A DNA stretch of 43,201 bases. Source: Gemmatales bacterium (GTDB lineage Bacteria > Planctomycetota > Planctomycetia > Gemmatales > HRBIN36). Made by a program: the position numbers and the translations under genes. The DNA lies in assembly GCA_025060195.1 (NCBI GenBank), contig JANXCQ010000009.1:86241-129441 (forward strand). The letters run 5' to 3'. The notes beneath the pieces are model-generated. The model did no database searches, was not told where the DNA came from, and was given only the letters and a program-made list of their open reading frames with translations. Below are positions 33,001 through 41,797 of this stretch, one piece after another (position 1 is the first letter of the stretch; each line of letters starts with the position of its first letter).

Positions 33001-33486
33001 ATGTACACCTTTTACCACCTTTATTTCGATGATGTCGAAGTAGGGCAGGAATGGGAGTCGCCGGGGCGAACGGTAACCGAGGCCGACATCCTCCATTTCG
33101 CAGGCCTGAGCGGCGACTTTAATCCCATCCATGTGGATCATCACTATGCGCAGAGCACACCGTTTGGTCGCCCCATTGCCCATGGACTTCTGACTTTGGC
33201 ATTGGCCAGTGGGTTGAGCGTGCACTGTCCTCCGATGCGCACGCTAGCCCTGGTGGCAATACGAGACTGGCAGTTTCGGCAGCCAGTGTTTATTGGCGAT
33301 ACGTTGCGCGTACGTTCCAAGGTATTGGCGAAGGAAGCTCGAGGCCGAGGGAAACGTGGTCTGATTACCTGGCAACGGCAAGTGATCAACCAACATGGAG
33401 CGGTCGTGCAGGAAGGTGTTACAGTAACCTTAGTCGAAGCGCGACCCGGAAATTCACCGAGGGACGAACCGCCTGCAGCAGACTAG
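33001..33486 (+). CDS. MaoC-like hotdog-fold dehydratase
   Basis: The protein has 161 residues. It carries the MaoC/R-hydratase pattern: YFDDVEVGQEWESPGRTVTEADILHFAGLSGDFNPIHVDHHYAQSTPFGRPIAHGLLTLALASGL. The hydratase motif (GDFNPIHVD with catalytic Asp and His) and the helix that begins GRPIAHG are both complete. Such enzymes add water across 2-enoyl-CoA bonds in fatty-acid or polyester metabolism. The end (VNQHGAVVQEGVTVTLVEAR) is also typical. I chose the ATG at 33001 because the family begins with a Y-F-D-D-V-x-V-G segment; the Shine-Dalgarno is weak (GGTGAG). The gene stands alone. Confidence 0.88.
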   Translation: MYTFYHLYFDDVEVGQEWESPGRTVTEADILHFAGLSGDFNPIHVDHHYAQSTPFGRPIAHGLLTLALASGLSVHCPPMRTLALVAIRDWQFRQPVFIGDTLRVRSKVLAKEARGRGKRGLITWQRQVINQHGAVVQEGVTVTLVEARPGNSPRDEPPAAD

Positions 33487-33581
33487 GCGTCTGATTTGTA
33501 GGTGCTAGATAGCGCTGTAAGATAACTGCGACTTCCAGCCAGTCTCAAGAACAACGAAGGCACCATAGTTCACCAGGTCAG

Positions 33582-34397
33582 ATGGGCATCACTTGCAGCT
33601 TTCTGCCTATGAAAAAAGATGATCACCGCAATGGGGACACACTTTCCACAGTAGCGAAAGCACAGGGCAATCCTCCCCAGCGCCTATACCTTGGCTGGGT
33701 TGCCTGGGGCGTGTTGGTGGGTTTGCTGGTGTTGACACGCTTGCTCCCATATGCTTTGCCACGAGTGTTAGAGAGGCTGTTTGGCCTAGATGGTCAAGCC
33801 CTTGCGTATCACATGTTCAACGTGACACCGCTAGGTGCGGGGACAGTCTTCGGCGGCGCAGTGTTTGCTTCCCGCGTTCAAGCGCTGGCTTTGCCCTTGG
33901 CCGTGTGGGCCATCAGCGATGCCTTACTGACTCTAATGGGTTGGGCACCGATTCCAGGCTTCGGGCATGTGCTAGTGCAGTATCCGTTGTTTTTGGCTAT
34001 GGCCGTCGTAGGCATGTGGTGGTTACGAACCAAGATGAATGCGTGGCGTATGTTAGGCGCCTGCCTGGCCAGTGGGATATTATTCCTGCTGGTGGTTGAC
34101 TTTAACGTCTGGTTGAGGAGTCGCGACGTGCCTCTTCCGCCACAGCTGCCCGATAGTTATTGGGGCCGATTGCTGTTTGCCTTCCGACCAGACGCATTTC
34201 TGTTTTTCCGGGGGTACCCCAAAACTCTAGATGGGCTGATTACCTGTTATCTCATGGGGCTACCTTTCTCTCTCCGGTTCATAGGAAGCACACTGAGCTT
34301 TGGGCTGGTCTTTTACCTGGCATATGTGTGGGTGACGGAACGAGCGCGAACTTGGGCGCCTTCAGCAGCGGCAACGCCGCCTCTATCCCAGCAATGA
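33582..34397 (+). CDS. DUF6580-like integral membrane protein
   Basis: The protein has 271 residues with about six hydrophobic segments. The segment FNVTPLGAGTVFGGAVFASRVQALALPLAVWAISDALLTL matches the DUF6580 pattern (N-x-x-P-x-x-A-x-x-x-F-x-G-A...P...SD). That family is uncharacterised and somewhat resembles substrate-specificity components of vitamin importers, so a transport role is conceivable but unproven. A central hydrophilic loop (WLRSRDVPLPPQLPDSYW) is long for the family. Starts at 33582 and 33609 (MKKDDHRNG) are both possible, neither with a clear Shine-Dalgarno. The small gene at 34431 follows after 33 bp. Confidence 0.75.
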   Translation: MGITCSFLPMKKDDHRNGDTLSTVAKAQGNPPQRLYLGWVAWGVLVGLLVLTRLLPYALPRVLERLFGLDGQALAYHMFNVTPLGAGTVFGGAVFASRVQALALPLAVWAISDALLTLMGWAPIPGFGHVLVQYPLFLAMAVVGMWWLRTKMNAWRMLGACLASGILFLLVVDFNVWLRSRDVPLPPQLPDSYWGRLLFAFRPDAFLFFRGYPKTLDGLITCYLMGLPFSLRFIGSTLSFGLVFYLAYVWVTERARTWAPSAAATPPLSQQ

Positions 34398-34430
34398 CAC
34401 ACTTGCGGCCAGCATACGGGGGGTTCGGCT

Positions 34431-34760
34431 ATGAAGCGTTATCGCTATGTCATCCTCGCGGGGAACGGCACGAGTCATGACGTCAGCTCGCGGCGCGTCT
34501 TTTCCTACGGAACGGCGCCCGAGCAAAAGGTACACGCACTACCTGATTTACTCGAGCGTGGCTGGCGGCCTATCCGCGAAATTCCCTTTGGTGGCGACTA
34601 TTCGATGGTCTTGATACTACTGGAGCGGGAGGAACATTATTATCGGACCCCGACCGAAAGAACGCCCGCCGCGGAACGGCCTGCTAAACCCGGCCCTTCC
34701 GAGGAAACATCCTCTGCAGAAACTGGAACAACTACGAATGCGCCTGCGTCTTCCTCTTAG
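34431..34760 (+). CDS. Small hypothetical protein with disordered tail
   Basis: A 109-residue protein with no family I can name. The first 65 residues look folded (KRYRYVILAGNGTSHDV..., ALPDLLERGWRPIREIPFGG, SMVLILLERE), similar in shape to short DUF4177-like beta-alpha-beta proteins. The rest is a Pro/Glu/Thr/Ser-rich tail. It lies 33 bp after the DUF6580-like gene and overlaps the convergent coiled-coil gene by 4 bp at its stop codon. Confidence 0.65.
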   Translation: MKRYRYVILAGNGTSHDVSSRRVFSYGTAPEQKVHALPDLLERGWRPIREIPFGGDYSMVLILLEREEHYYRTPTERTPAAERPAKPGPSEETSSAETGTTTNAPASSS

Positions 34761-35338
34761 CGCATCATGCCCCGACGACGTGCCAGGTCGAACAAGAATT
34801 GATAACGCTCCTGGATACGGGCGTCGCGCCGTTCCTCAGCGCGGGCCATTTCTTCCCGCGCCTCCGCTAATTCGCGTTCCAGCTCCTCGATACGAAGCCG
34901 CAATAATTCTAAGTCGAGCTCGACTAAACGCCTAGCCGATTCGCGCAATTCGGCTTGCAGATCAGCCTTCTCGGCGACTTGCGCCGTGCTCAGTCGCGCT
35001 ACCAGCACCAACGCTTTACTCTCCGTCTTCCACTTTTCTAGTTCCAGTTGATAGCGCCGTTCATCATGGAGGCGCAGTTCGGTGAGAGCTTCGCTGAGTT
35101 GAAAAATCTCGCTGATTTCTTGCTGATAGCGTTTCACATCGGAACGGCGAACCCGCTCCAATAAAGGTAGCAAGTCCGGATAATGACGGCGCACGAACGT
35201 GAGCGCCGCAGCCTCGCGCTCCTCGGTGAACACGGGAAGATTTGGGTCGCCTGCGAGCCAGGTGATGCTGGTCAGCCAACCTAAAGCAGCGAAAACCCAA
35301 CGCCGCTTCCAGGTGGGCCACATGACCCACGGTACCAT
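34757..35338 (-). CDS. Secreted or anchored coiled-coil protein
   Basis: The protein has 193 residues. A signal or anchor segment (WVFAALGWLTSITWLAG) lies within the first 30. An almost wholly helical, heavily charged body follows; its last 80 residues form a clear heptad coiled coil (ELRESARRLVELDLELLRLR...ELEREL...). The frame is open to 35383, but GGAGG lies 8 nt before the ATG at 35338, leaving a 14-bp gap to the anti-sigma-like gene; I prefer this start. It is the last gene of the gcvPA-sigma-anti-sigma cluster. This layout (sigma, membrane anti-sigma, envelope coiled-coil protein) resembles planctomycete ECF loci in which the third protein acts in the envelope and helps sense periplasmic state; that role is inference. 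Confidence 0.75.
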   Translation of the reverse strand: MVPWVMWPTWKRRWVFAALGWLTSITWLAGDPNLPVFTEEREAAALTFVRRHYPDLLPLLERVRRSDVKRYQQEISEIFQLSEALTELRLHDERRYQLELEKWKTESKALVLVARLSTAQVAEKADLQAELRESARRLVELDLELLRLRIEELERELAEAREEMARAEERRDARIQERYQFLFDLARRRGMMR

Positions 35339-35352
35339 GGGAACAACCTCCA

Positions 35353-35967
35353 TTACATGCCTGCAGGTTTTTGTTGAGCGCAAGGCTGAGTGAAATATTC
35401 TAAGAGCGGCGCATGCGATATGGGGAGGCTCTGAGTTTTATGAGCGCTGCGTCGCTCGGTAGTCCAGTGATGCAGGGCAGCCATACGCTGCTCGTGGTTG
35501 GTTAAGTCCACGTATGCTAATGCAACGGCGTCGTCGGCACTGGTCAGCGTGTCGGGGCCATGAGTCGGGGCAAGTTCCGATGCCGGTGCTGCCTGCTCAG
35601 CGTGGGAATGGGTCTGGACGCCGAACAGCTGCGGCGGAGCTGACGTTGGCCATCTCAAAATCAAACCCGTAACCATTGTAGCGCCGATAGCTCCGAGAAA
35701 AGCCGCTAAGGCTAAGCTCGGCCAGCCGAAAGTCGTTGATTTGTGTGCCTGGAGTCGTCGTTGCAGATTACGGCGCCATGAGGCAGCCGGTCCGGGAACA
35801 CCCCAACGCTGAGCCAGTTGTTCCATGGCGCGGACAAGTGAGTCCCGCACCTCCTGGGACTCGGCTAAGTGGCGTTCAAAATCAACACTTTCTTCGGGCG
35901 ACAGGACACCTGCCGCATACAAGACTGCCTGTTTGTTCCAAAAATCGAATTCAGGAGGAGTGGTCAT
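35353..35967 (-). CDS. Anti-sigma-factor-like single-span membrane protein
   Basis: The protein has 204 residues. The N-terminal 75 residues are cytoplasmic, with LYAAGVLSPEESVDFERHLAESQEVRDSL, the pattern seen in anti-sigma domains (A-x-G-x-L-x-x-x-E...F-x-x-H-L). The zinc ligands HxxxCxxC of the ZAS class are absent, so it is a non-zinc version. One TM helix (about 83-103: LALAAFLGAIGATMVTGLILRW) and an extracytoplasmic tail of about 100 residues follow. It overlaps the ECF sigma gene by 17 bp, the standard arrangement for a sigma and its inhibitor. The downstream coiled-coil gene starts 14 bp after its stop. Confidence 0.82.
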   Translation of the reverse strand: MTTPPEFDFWNKQAVLYAAGVLSPEESVDFERHLAESQEVRDSLVRAMEQLAQRWGVPGPAASWRRNLQRRLQAHKSTTFGWPSLALAAFLGAIGATMVTGLILRWPTSAPPQLFGVQTHSHAEQAAPASELAPTHGPDTLTSADDAVALAYVDLTNHEQRMAALHHWTTERRSAHKTQSLPISHAPLLEYFTQPCAQQKPAGM

Positions 35968-36565
35968 AGGCTTCTCTTGCGATACGCATCAGTCGTTTCA
36001 GAGCCTGATGCAGTCTGGCTAAGGCGGTGCCCAGCGGCACGCCCAGGCGGGCAGCTATGTCACGAAAGCGCAACCCCTCTAGGAATCGCAGACGCACCAC
36101 TTCCTGCTGACGCGGGGGTAATCGGCGCAACCACCGGTGCACCTGTTGTCGCTGCTCACGTTGCGCCAATTCCTGCCAAGGCTCTGGTGTCTTGGCGCTG
36201 AGGAGCAGTTGTTCGAAGTCGTCGTCGAGGGATACCCATCGGCGTGCCAGAGCCTCTCGGCGTTTCTCTAGCATCGCTTGGTGGTAGGCCACGGTGAACA
36301 ACCAACCGCGAAAATGGCTGGCATCTACGCCATCCAGACGCGTCAATGCTGTGTAAAACGTTTCCTGTAGCGCGTCTTCCGCCCGATGCGGGTCCCGCAG
36401 AATCCCTAACACAAACAGGTAGATGGGCCTCTCGTAACGGACTAGCAGCGTCTCCAATGCCGCATGATCCCCACGACGCCACCGAGTGATTAGTTCTGCA
36501 TCCGTGGGGCTGACGTCAGATTGCTGGTAATCAGGGGACTCAACCCGCCTCAGGTCCGCCATCAT
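35951..36565 (-). CDS. ECF-family RNA polymerase sigma factor
   Basis: The protein has 204 residues. Region 2 is LITRWRRGDHAALETLLVRYERPIYLFVLGILRDPHRAEDALQETFYTAL (the D-A-E-D-x-x-Q-E-T-F core), followed by FRGWLFTVAYHQAMLEKRR. Region 4 is LPPRQQEVVRLRFLEGLRFRDIAARLGVPLGTALARLHQALKRL, with the helix-turn-helix. There is no region 1 or 3, as in ECF factors. It lies 18 bp after the gcvPA stop and overlaps the anti-sigma gene by 17 bp. The first two codons are both ATG, so the start is uncertain by one residue. Confidence 0.95.
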   Translation of the reverse strand: MMADLRRVESPDYQQSDVSPTDAELITRWRRGDHAALETLLVRYERPIYLFVLGILRDPHRAEDALQETFYTALTRLDGVDASHFRGWLFTVAYHQAMLEKRREALARRWVSLDDDFEQLLLSAKTPEPWQELAQREQRQQVHRWLRRLPPRQQEVVRLRFLEGLRFRDIAARLGVPLGTALARLHQALKRLMRIAREAYDHSS

Positions 36566-36583
36566 AGTAGTGCCTGGTAGTTG

Positions 36584-37945
36584 TTATAGACGATTATACT
36601 GCGCCAGCGCTTGGCGATACTCGGCGACCAATCCATCAATCTCGCCGCGACTGCGCTTTTCAGTTACGGCCAGGCTCACCGCGTTGGCCAATTGGGGATA
36701 CCAGCGCCTCAGGGCGAGACCCCCCAAGTAACCTCGCTCCAGCACACGTCGCAGCACAGGTGGTGGGTCGGTCGGAAGTAAAACAGTAAACTCTTTGAAA
36801 AACGGTCGGTCGAACGCCAAACGTACTCCGGGAATTTGGCACAATTGTTGGGCCGCATAGTGTGCCTTCTGCAAACATAGTTCTGCCGTTTCGCGCAACC
36901 CCTGGGGCCCAAGCGCCGCCAAATACACGGCCGCGCGAATCGCCATCAGGCCTTGGTTCGTGCAGATATTGGAGGTCGCCTTCTCTCGGCGGATGTGTTG
37001 TTCCCGCGTTTGCAGGGTAAGTACCCAACAGCGCTGGCCTCGGCGATCCACAGTTTGGCCCACGAGCCGACCAGGCATCTTCCGCACATAAGCTTCGCGA
37101 CAGGCCAGCACACCCAGATAAGGCCCACCAAATTGCATGGGAATGCCCAGGCTCTGTCCCTCCGCCACGACGATATCCGCGTCGTATTCACCAGGACGGC
37201 GAAGCAGTCCCAGGCTGATGGGATCGACGCTCACTACAAACAACGCACCGCGCCGATGCGTTCGCGCCGCTAATTCTTCAACCTCTTCCAAGTGGCCGAA
37301 GAAATTGGGATGCTGCACTAACACTGCGGCGGTATCGTCGGTAAGCGCCTGGTCTAGCGCATCGGGTTCGAGAAATCCGTGGGGAGTCGACAAGGTGATG
37401 ACTTGCGGCTCCAGATTCGCCAAATAGGCACGGAGCGTTTGCCTATAGTGGGGATGAACACTCTCGGCCACTATTACGCGGCCATAACGTCCCGTAACGC
37501 TCAGGGCCATCATGGCCGCTTCTGCTAAGGCGCTGGCCCCTTCGTATAAACTGGCGTTGGCCACTTCCATGCCCGTCAGTTGGCAGATCAGCGTTTGGTA
37601 TTCGAAAAACACCTGTAAACTGCCTTGGCTGGCCTCTGCCTGATACGGCGTATAAGCGGTGTAAAATTCGCTCCGACTTGCCACCGCATCCACCACTGCG
37701 GGGATGAAGTGGTCGTAACTGCCTCCACCTAAGAAACACACGGCCTGCTTGCCGACCCGATTTCGGGAGGCTAAGTCGTTGAGATGCTCGGTCAATTCCT
37801 GCTCGGTCAGGGCGGGCGGCACTTGCGGCAAGCCTTTGAGCCGAGCGGCGGGTGGAATCACCTCAAACAGCTCATCCACAGAGTTCAGGCCCAGAGCCGC
37901 CAACATTTCGCGTTGCTGTTCTTCAGTATTGACCCAATATGCCAC
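36584..37945 (-). CDS. gcvPA: Glycine dehydrogenase (decarboxylating) subunit 1, P-protein alpha
   Basis: The protein has 453 residues, the normal length for subunit 1 of the two-part glycine cleavage P-protein. Motifs: FLGGGSYDHFIPAVVDAV, FYTAYTPYQAEASQGSLQ, FFEYQTLICQLTGMEVANASLYEGASALAEAAMMA, VLVQHPNFFGHLEEV and LVGQTVDRRGQRCWVLTLQTREQHIRREKATSNICTNQGLMA. With subunit 2 (GcvPB, which carries the PLP lysine) it decarboxylates glycine and loads the aminomethyl group on the H-protein. gcvPB, gcvH and gcvT are not in the window. The gene instead heads a cluster with an ECF sigma, its anti-sigma and a coiled-coil protein. I saw no glycine riboswitch upstream. Confidence 0.95.
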   Translation of the reverse strand: MAYWVNTEEQQREMLAALGLNSVDELFEVIPPAARLKGLPQVPPALTEQELTEHLNDLASRNRVGKQAVCFLGGGSYDHFIPAVVDAVASRSEFYTAYTPYQAEASQGSLQVFFEYQTLICQLTGMEVANASLYEGASALAEAAMMALSVTGRYGRVIVAESVHPHYRQTLRAYLANLEPQVITLSTPHGFLEPDALDQALTDDTAAVLVQHPNFFGHLEEVEELAARTHRRGALFVVSVDPISLGLLRRPGEYDADIVVAEGQSLGIPMQFGGPYLGVLACREAYVRKMPGRLVGQTVDRRGQRCWVLTLQTREQHIRREKATSNICTNQGLMAIRAAVYLAALGPQGLRETAELCLQKAHYAAQQLCQIPGVRLAFDRPFFKEFTVLLPTDPPPVLRRVLERGYLGGLALRRWYPQLANAVSLAVTEKRSRGEIDGLVAEYRQALAQYNRL

Positions 37946-38296
37946 CTTTAGACTCCGAATGCTGTCCGCCGCGGGAAGACGTTACCAATTTTACGGCATT
38001 CTTCGTTCAAGCATGGCGGGTGCCTTCCAGTAAGCTGATATAAACCCACGCCATCGGCGACAACTGAGGGCGGGCGATGCCGACATCTCATCTAACCGAC
38101 CGGAATTTGTTGGCCGGAAACCGTCAAGTCCTTTGCCTAGGAGATACCGCTTTAGTGCTACGCATAAGTTGACCTTGGCACGCCTGGCGAATTTTGTTTC
38201 AATACTGCGAGTTAGCTGGCCACTGCTCGAGACATAGTCCTCGATTGTAGAAAAATATGCGAAGCCGTCCTGCGACGGACTAAAAAGGAGGAATAC
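37946..38296. other. Divergent intergenic region, gcvPA / TIGR03000 protein
   Basis: A 351-base spacer with outward genes. A TTGACC at 38169-38174 could be a plus-strand -35 element, but I find no matching -10 at the right distance. No RNA structure characteristic of a glycine riboswitch was recognised. Confidence 0.4.
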
Positions 38297-39364
38297 ATGC
38301 ACAAGGAAGGCCGACAGCTCGGCAAGAGGCTAGTAGTTTCCAGCTTGCTTATCTGTGGATGGCTTAGCCTCGGGAAGACGCTCGCGCAAGCGCCATTACC
38401 GCCTCCGCCACCTGGACCTGTTTTGCAGCCCCCTTCGTCCCCAGCGGTCGCTCCAGCCACGAAACCCACTGCTCCAAGTAAACCGCAAGGTCCCGTCGTG
38501 GAACAACTGACTGTGCCGCCGATCGAAAAGACCCCGGCAACTACGCCAGTGCCCGCGCCAGGCACGGGGAATACTCAGTCGGCCAGTCCCACCACTAGTT
38601 CGCCGGGGCCCGTGGCATCGCCGACGGTTCCGCCTAAGGCCGGCTCAGTGACTTCGAGTCCGCCGCCTGTCCCCGGAATCAGTGAGGCAAATCCGCCAAG
38701 TTCCCCATCACCAAGCGGCCCGAGTCTCGCGCCTGTGCCATCAGCACCCTCTACCCCAGCGCCGCCAGTACCAGCCGTACCGAAGGAACAGCCTCTACCT
38801 TCGTCTCCCGGCACGACGACGCCTTCGGAAAAACCGCCAGCCTCTTCTGTATCCGCACCGCCAGGATTGCTCAGTCCTGCCTTGCAAAGCGGGGACAATC
38901 AGCCCAAGCCGCTGTCTCCGCCGAGCACGCCCGGAGCATCACCGCCATCGAGCGCTACCGGTACCACCTCAATAACGCCTGTAGTACCGCAGAAACCCGC
39001 GCCCGCAATCCTCATCGTGGAGGTGCCGCCGCAGGCCACTCTGTGGATTGAAGACCAACGTATGACCCAGACTGGGCCAGTACGGTCATTCCAATCGCCG
39101 CCTTTAGAACCCGGCAAAACGTATCTTTATAAGCTACGTCTCAGCTGGCCCGGGCCAAACGGTCAACCCATCACCACAGAACATGAGATCACGGTGCAAG
39201 CGGGCCAAACGCAACGCATTGATTTTCGACCGTTAGCCCAAAGCCTGGGCACGACGCCGAGCCAACCAACCACGATTACTCCGCTTACTCCGAACCCGCC
39301 GCCCCCTAGTCCGCCGCGGCGGTTTTTCCCTTTCGGTCGCCCTGAGGGTAGCGGCCCGCAATAG
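38297..39364 (+). CDS. Secreted Pro-rich protein with TIGR03000-type domain
   Basis: The protein has 355 residues. A signal peptide (KRLVVSSLLICGWLSLGKTLAQA) is followed by about 200 residues rich in Pro, Ser, Thr and Ala. A beta-rich domain at about residues 234-315 comes next: AILIVEVPPQATLWIEDQRMTQTGPVRSFQSPPLEPGKTYLYKLRLSW...TEHEITVQAGQTQRIDF. This matches TIGR03000, a domain described from Planctomycetes (P-x-x-A-x-x-x-(V/I)(D/E)-x-x-x-T...R-x-F-x-(T/S)PPLEPGK-x-Y-x-Y). The end is again Pro-rich. AAGGAGG is a near-perfect Shine-Dalgarno 6-7 nt before the ATG. It is probably an envelope protein; the function is unknown. Confidence 0.85.
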   Translation: MHKEGRQLGKRLVVSSLLICGWLSLGKTLAQAPLPPPPPGPVLQPPSSPAVAPATKPTAPSKPQGPVVEQLTVPPIEKTPATTPVPAPGTGNTQSASPTTSSPGPVASPTVPPKAGSVTSSPPPVPGISEANPPSSPSPSGPSLAPVPSAPSTPAPPVPAVPKEQPLPSSPGTTTPSEKPPASSVSAPPGLLSPALQSGDNQPKPLSPPSTPGASPPSSATGTTSITPVVPQKPAPAILIVEVPPQATLWIEDQRMTQTGPVRSFQSPPLEPGKTYLYKLRLSWPGPNGQPITTEHEITVQAGQTQRIDFRPLAQSLGTTPSQPTTITPLTPNPPPPSPPRRFFPFGRPEGSGPQ

Positions 39365-39394
39365 AAGTTGGCTGCGCACGCGCCGCCAGGCATT

Positions 39395-41320
39395 CTAACG
39401 CGGCAGGTATTCGAGAATGAGCAAGCGATCCAGGCAGACGCGATAAATCCGATCCTTCTCGCAAACCATCCACCACGCTGAAGGCAGGTTATCCACCAAC
39501 GCCAAACAATTCGGTGGTTTCTTGCCATCGCTTACGTCATACAAGCCTACTTTACGATGGTAACTTCCCACCACCAGATATTGGCCGTCAGTCCCCACGT
39601 GGCAATAATGACCCGTCAAATTCAGGTCTTTTTCCGGATCGAAACGACGCAGTAATTTGGGATTGCGTGGGTCGGAAATATCTACTTCGATCACCAGTCC
39701 TCGAGGTCGGCGTCCCTCGGGCGTACGCTCGGCCCATCCCAAGTAAAGGCGGCCATGCAGGAAGGCCATGGAGATGACGCGATGTCCCAAGGGCAAATCT
39801 AACCGTCCGACCACATCAGCTCGCTCGGGTGCGTCCAGACGAAGTATGTAAAGCCGACCTCGTTCGCCACTCTCCGCAAAGTGAGCCAAGTAAAGGTGTC
39901 CCTGATAATGGGCGATTTGATAACCGCTGGCAGGCAGACGCGACGCCAACTTCCTCGGCTGGTGGGGTTGGCTCAGGTCGAAAATGTCCCCATCGCTACT
40001 GTATAAGTGTTGCCCCAGGCGCAGTAAGCCGTAAGCTCGGCCCACGTCGGTGATCACGTGAGCCAGCCGGGGCTGCTGCGGGTTGTCCACATCCAGCGTA
40101 AACAACGCGCTCAGCCCGGGACGTGGCCGAGAAATGTCCGCCTGAAAATACACGTAGCGCTCATCCTCACTGCAGGCCATTTGTCCCCAAACCCGCAGGC
40201 CATGATGATAATACCCTAATAGCCGCGGATGCGCTGGGTCCCTTACGTCCACCAGGAACACGCTACCGGATAGATTCTGCCCCAAGGCCAACAGTCGTCG
40301 CTTGGGTAATAAGACCGCCGCCGAGAGTTCACCACCTTGCCGGTCGGCCGCTACTTCACGAATGCGTTCCGGTTGCCGCGCGTCGAACACTCGCAGACCG
40401 AAACCAGCATCGCTGGCGAACACAAAACCATCCTTACACGCCAGCGTGGTCACGTCGGAAATCATATCTTCGACCCAGGCGTATCCCAACAACTGAGGGC
40501 GCTGCCAATCTTTCACCTCAAAAACCGCCACACCCGTCTGAGCCTGTTCGAAAGGCCCGCGACCAAACCATTTCGGTAAATCGCGGCGAATCCCTACGTA
40601 AAGGCGTCCTGGTTCCCAGGCCACTGCCGAGCCACGCAGAGTAAAGGGCCAGGACGATTGCCCTACGATCCGGCCCACTAATTTCGGACGTGCAGGGTCG
40701 GATATATCGTAAATCGTAACTGGTGTCTCGGTGCCGGAGAGAAACAACCATGTTTGATATAACTGCGATGGCACACCGTCCGACAGTTCCGCAAGGCTTC
40801 TGGGATTTTTCGGATCGGATATATCATAGATTACCGTGGTTTGTTTTTCCGTGCCATAGCAGAGAATATTTTGCCAAGCGCAGGTGATATAGGTGAAGTT
40901 GGGATGCACGCGGAAGTCCATGCGGCTGACATGGCGCAGCGGTGGCCCAGAGCGATCATCATTCACCAATTTCGGATGCGCCGGCTCGCTGAGATCGAAA
41001 AAGCCTTCGCCGTTACCGTGCACAGTCCAAAGCCAACCAGGCGCAACGATACGACAGCGCATGGGCCAACCCGGCGCAGGTAGGTGCCGGAGCACTCGGG
41101 GCTGATCCGGCTGACGAACGTCGTACACCACCAGCGGGTGCGTGCTCTCATTCAACACCATGTACAGGTAGTCGCCATATCGTACCAGCCCCGAGGCATT
41201 GCCATTAACCAGGAAAACTTCCCCAGCCCGGCGAAGGGACGGTGGCTCTTCTGACCAACCAGCGATGAGTCCAACGAAGCCAAGTATGGCTATCGTAACA
41301 ATGGCTGACAGTCGCACCAT
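39395..41320 (-). CDS. Secreted LVIVD-repeat beta-propeller protein
   Basis: The protein has 641 residues. A signal peptide (MVRLSAIVTIAILGFVGLIAG) is followed by ten or more LVIVD-type repeats, each ending in a strand such as VVYDVRQPDQPRVL, TVIYDISDPKNPRSL, VTIYDISDPARPKLVG, FLVDVRDPAHPRLLG, FDLSQPHQPRKL and IEVDISDPRNPKLL. These repeats build beta-propellers on secreted or cell-surface proteins; the ligand is unknown. GGAGGAACC precedes the ATG by 6-7 nt. It is probably single-cistron; the convergent TIGR03000 gene ends 30 bp away. Confidence 0.88.
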   Translation of the reverse strand: MVRLSAIVTIAILGFVGLIAGWSEEPPSLRRAGEVFLVNGNASGLVRYGDYLYMVLNESTHPLVVYDVRQPDQPRVLRHLPAPGWPMRCRIVAPGWLWTVHGNGEGFFDLSEPAHPKLVNDDRSGPPLRHVSRMDFRVHPNFTYITCAWQNILCYGTEKQTTVIYDISDPKNPRSLAELSDGVPSQLYQTWLFLSGTETPVTIYDISDPARPKLVGRIVGQSSWPFTLRGSAVAWEPGRLYVGIRRDLPKWFGRGPFEQAQTGVAVFEVKDWQRPQLLGYAWVEDMISDVTTLACKDGFVFASDAGFGLRVFDARQPERIREVAADRQGGELSAAVLLPKRRLLALGQNLSGSVFLVDVRDPAHPRLLGYYHHGLRVWGQMACSEDERYVYFQADISRPRPGLSALFTLDVDNPQQPRLAHVITDVGRAYGLLRLGQHLYSSDGDIFDLSQPHQPRKLASRLPASGYQIAHYQGHLYLAHFAESGERGRLYILRLDAPERADVVGRLDLPLGHRVISMAFLHGRLYLGWAERTPEGRRPRGLVIEVDISDPRNPKLLRRFDPEKDLNLTGHYCHVGTDGQYLVVGSYHRKVGLYDVSDGKKPPNCLALVDNLPSAWWMVCEKDRIYRVCLDRLLILEYLPR

Positions 41321-41797
41321 TTGGTTCCTCCATTATCAGGTTCTTAAGTGGCACGGCCTCCGGGAAAATTGTTGCCTTTTACACGTATTGAATCTGTAGC
41401 ATGGTCATCCTTGTCCGGCAACTTGACCAGGTAACGAGAGCGAGATCGCCTCAGCTCAAGACCTGGGCCAAAACCCTGTCCTATCAACGCCAAGACGCAG
41501 TCAAACGACGCTAAGCCTCTTATCGCTGAGCCTAACAGTATCCCCTTATTGCGCCCGGCCTCAGCCTCGTATCGCGGGGTTTAGCTGAGTTGTAGCACCT
41601 TTAGCGTGATAAGCCTCGCTGCAGCAAGTAATACCTATAAAGCAGTTTTGTATGCTGGATCAATTCAAGGAATCTAGGCCCGTCTCTGTTGCCGGAATAC
41701 GCAGGAATCATCACCTCGAATATTCCGCTAGCTCCGTACGCGCCAGGCTAACATCGAGGCTTGTGTCGCGATGTTACACGCGCAGCATTGACTATGG
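41321..41797. other. Intergenic region between propeller and GH5-like genes
   Basis: Both neighbours read leftward. The 477 bases carry a weak inverted repeat (CTCAGC at 41560-41565, GCTGAG at 41584-41589, 18-nt loop) that may belong to the end of the hydrolase transcript. No ORF, RNA gene or clear promoter is seen. Confidence 0.4.

Noticed and set aside
37946..38296. Glycine riboswitch ahead of gcvPA
   Set aside because: I could not find the tandem-aptamer core features by eye; a covariance-model search would be needed to exclude it.
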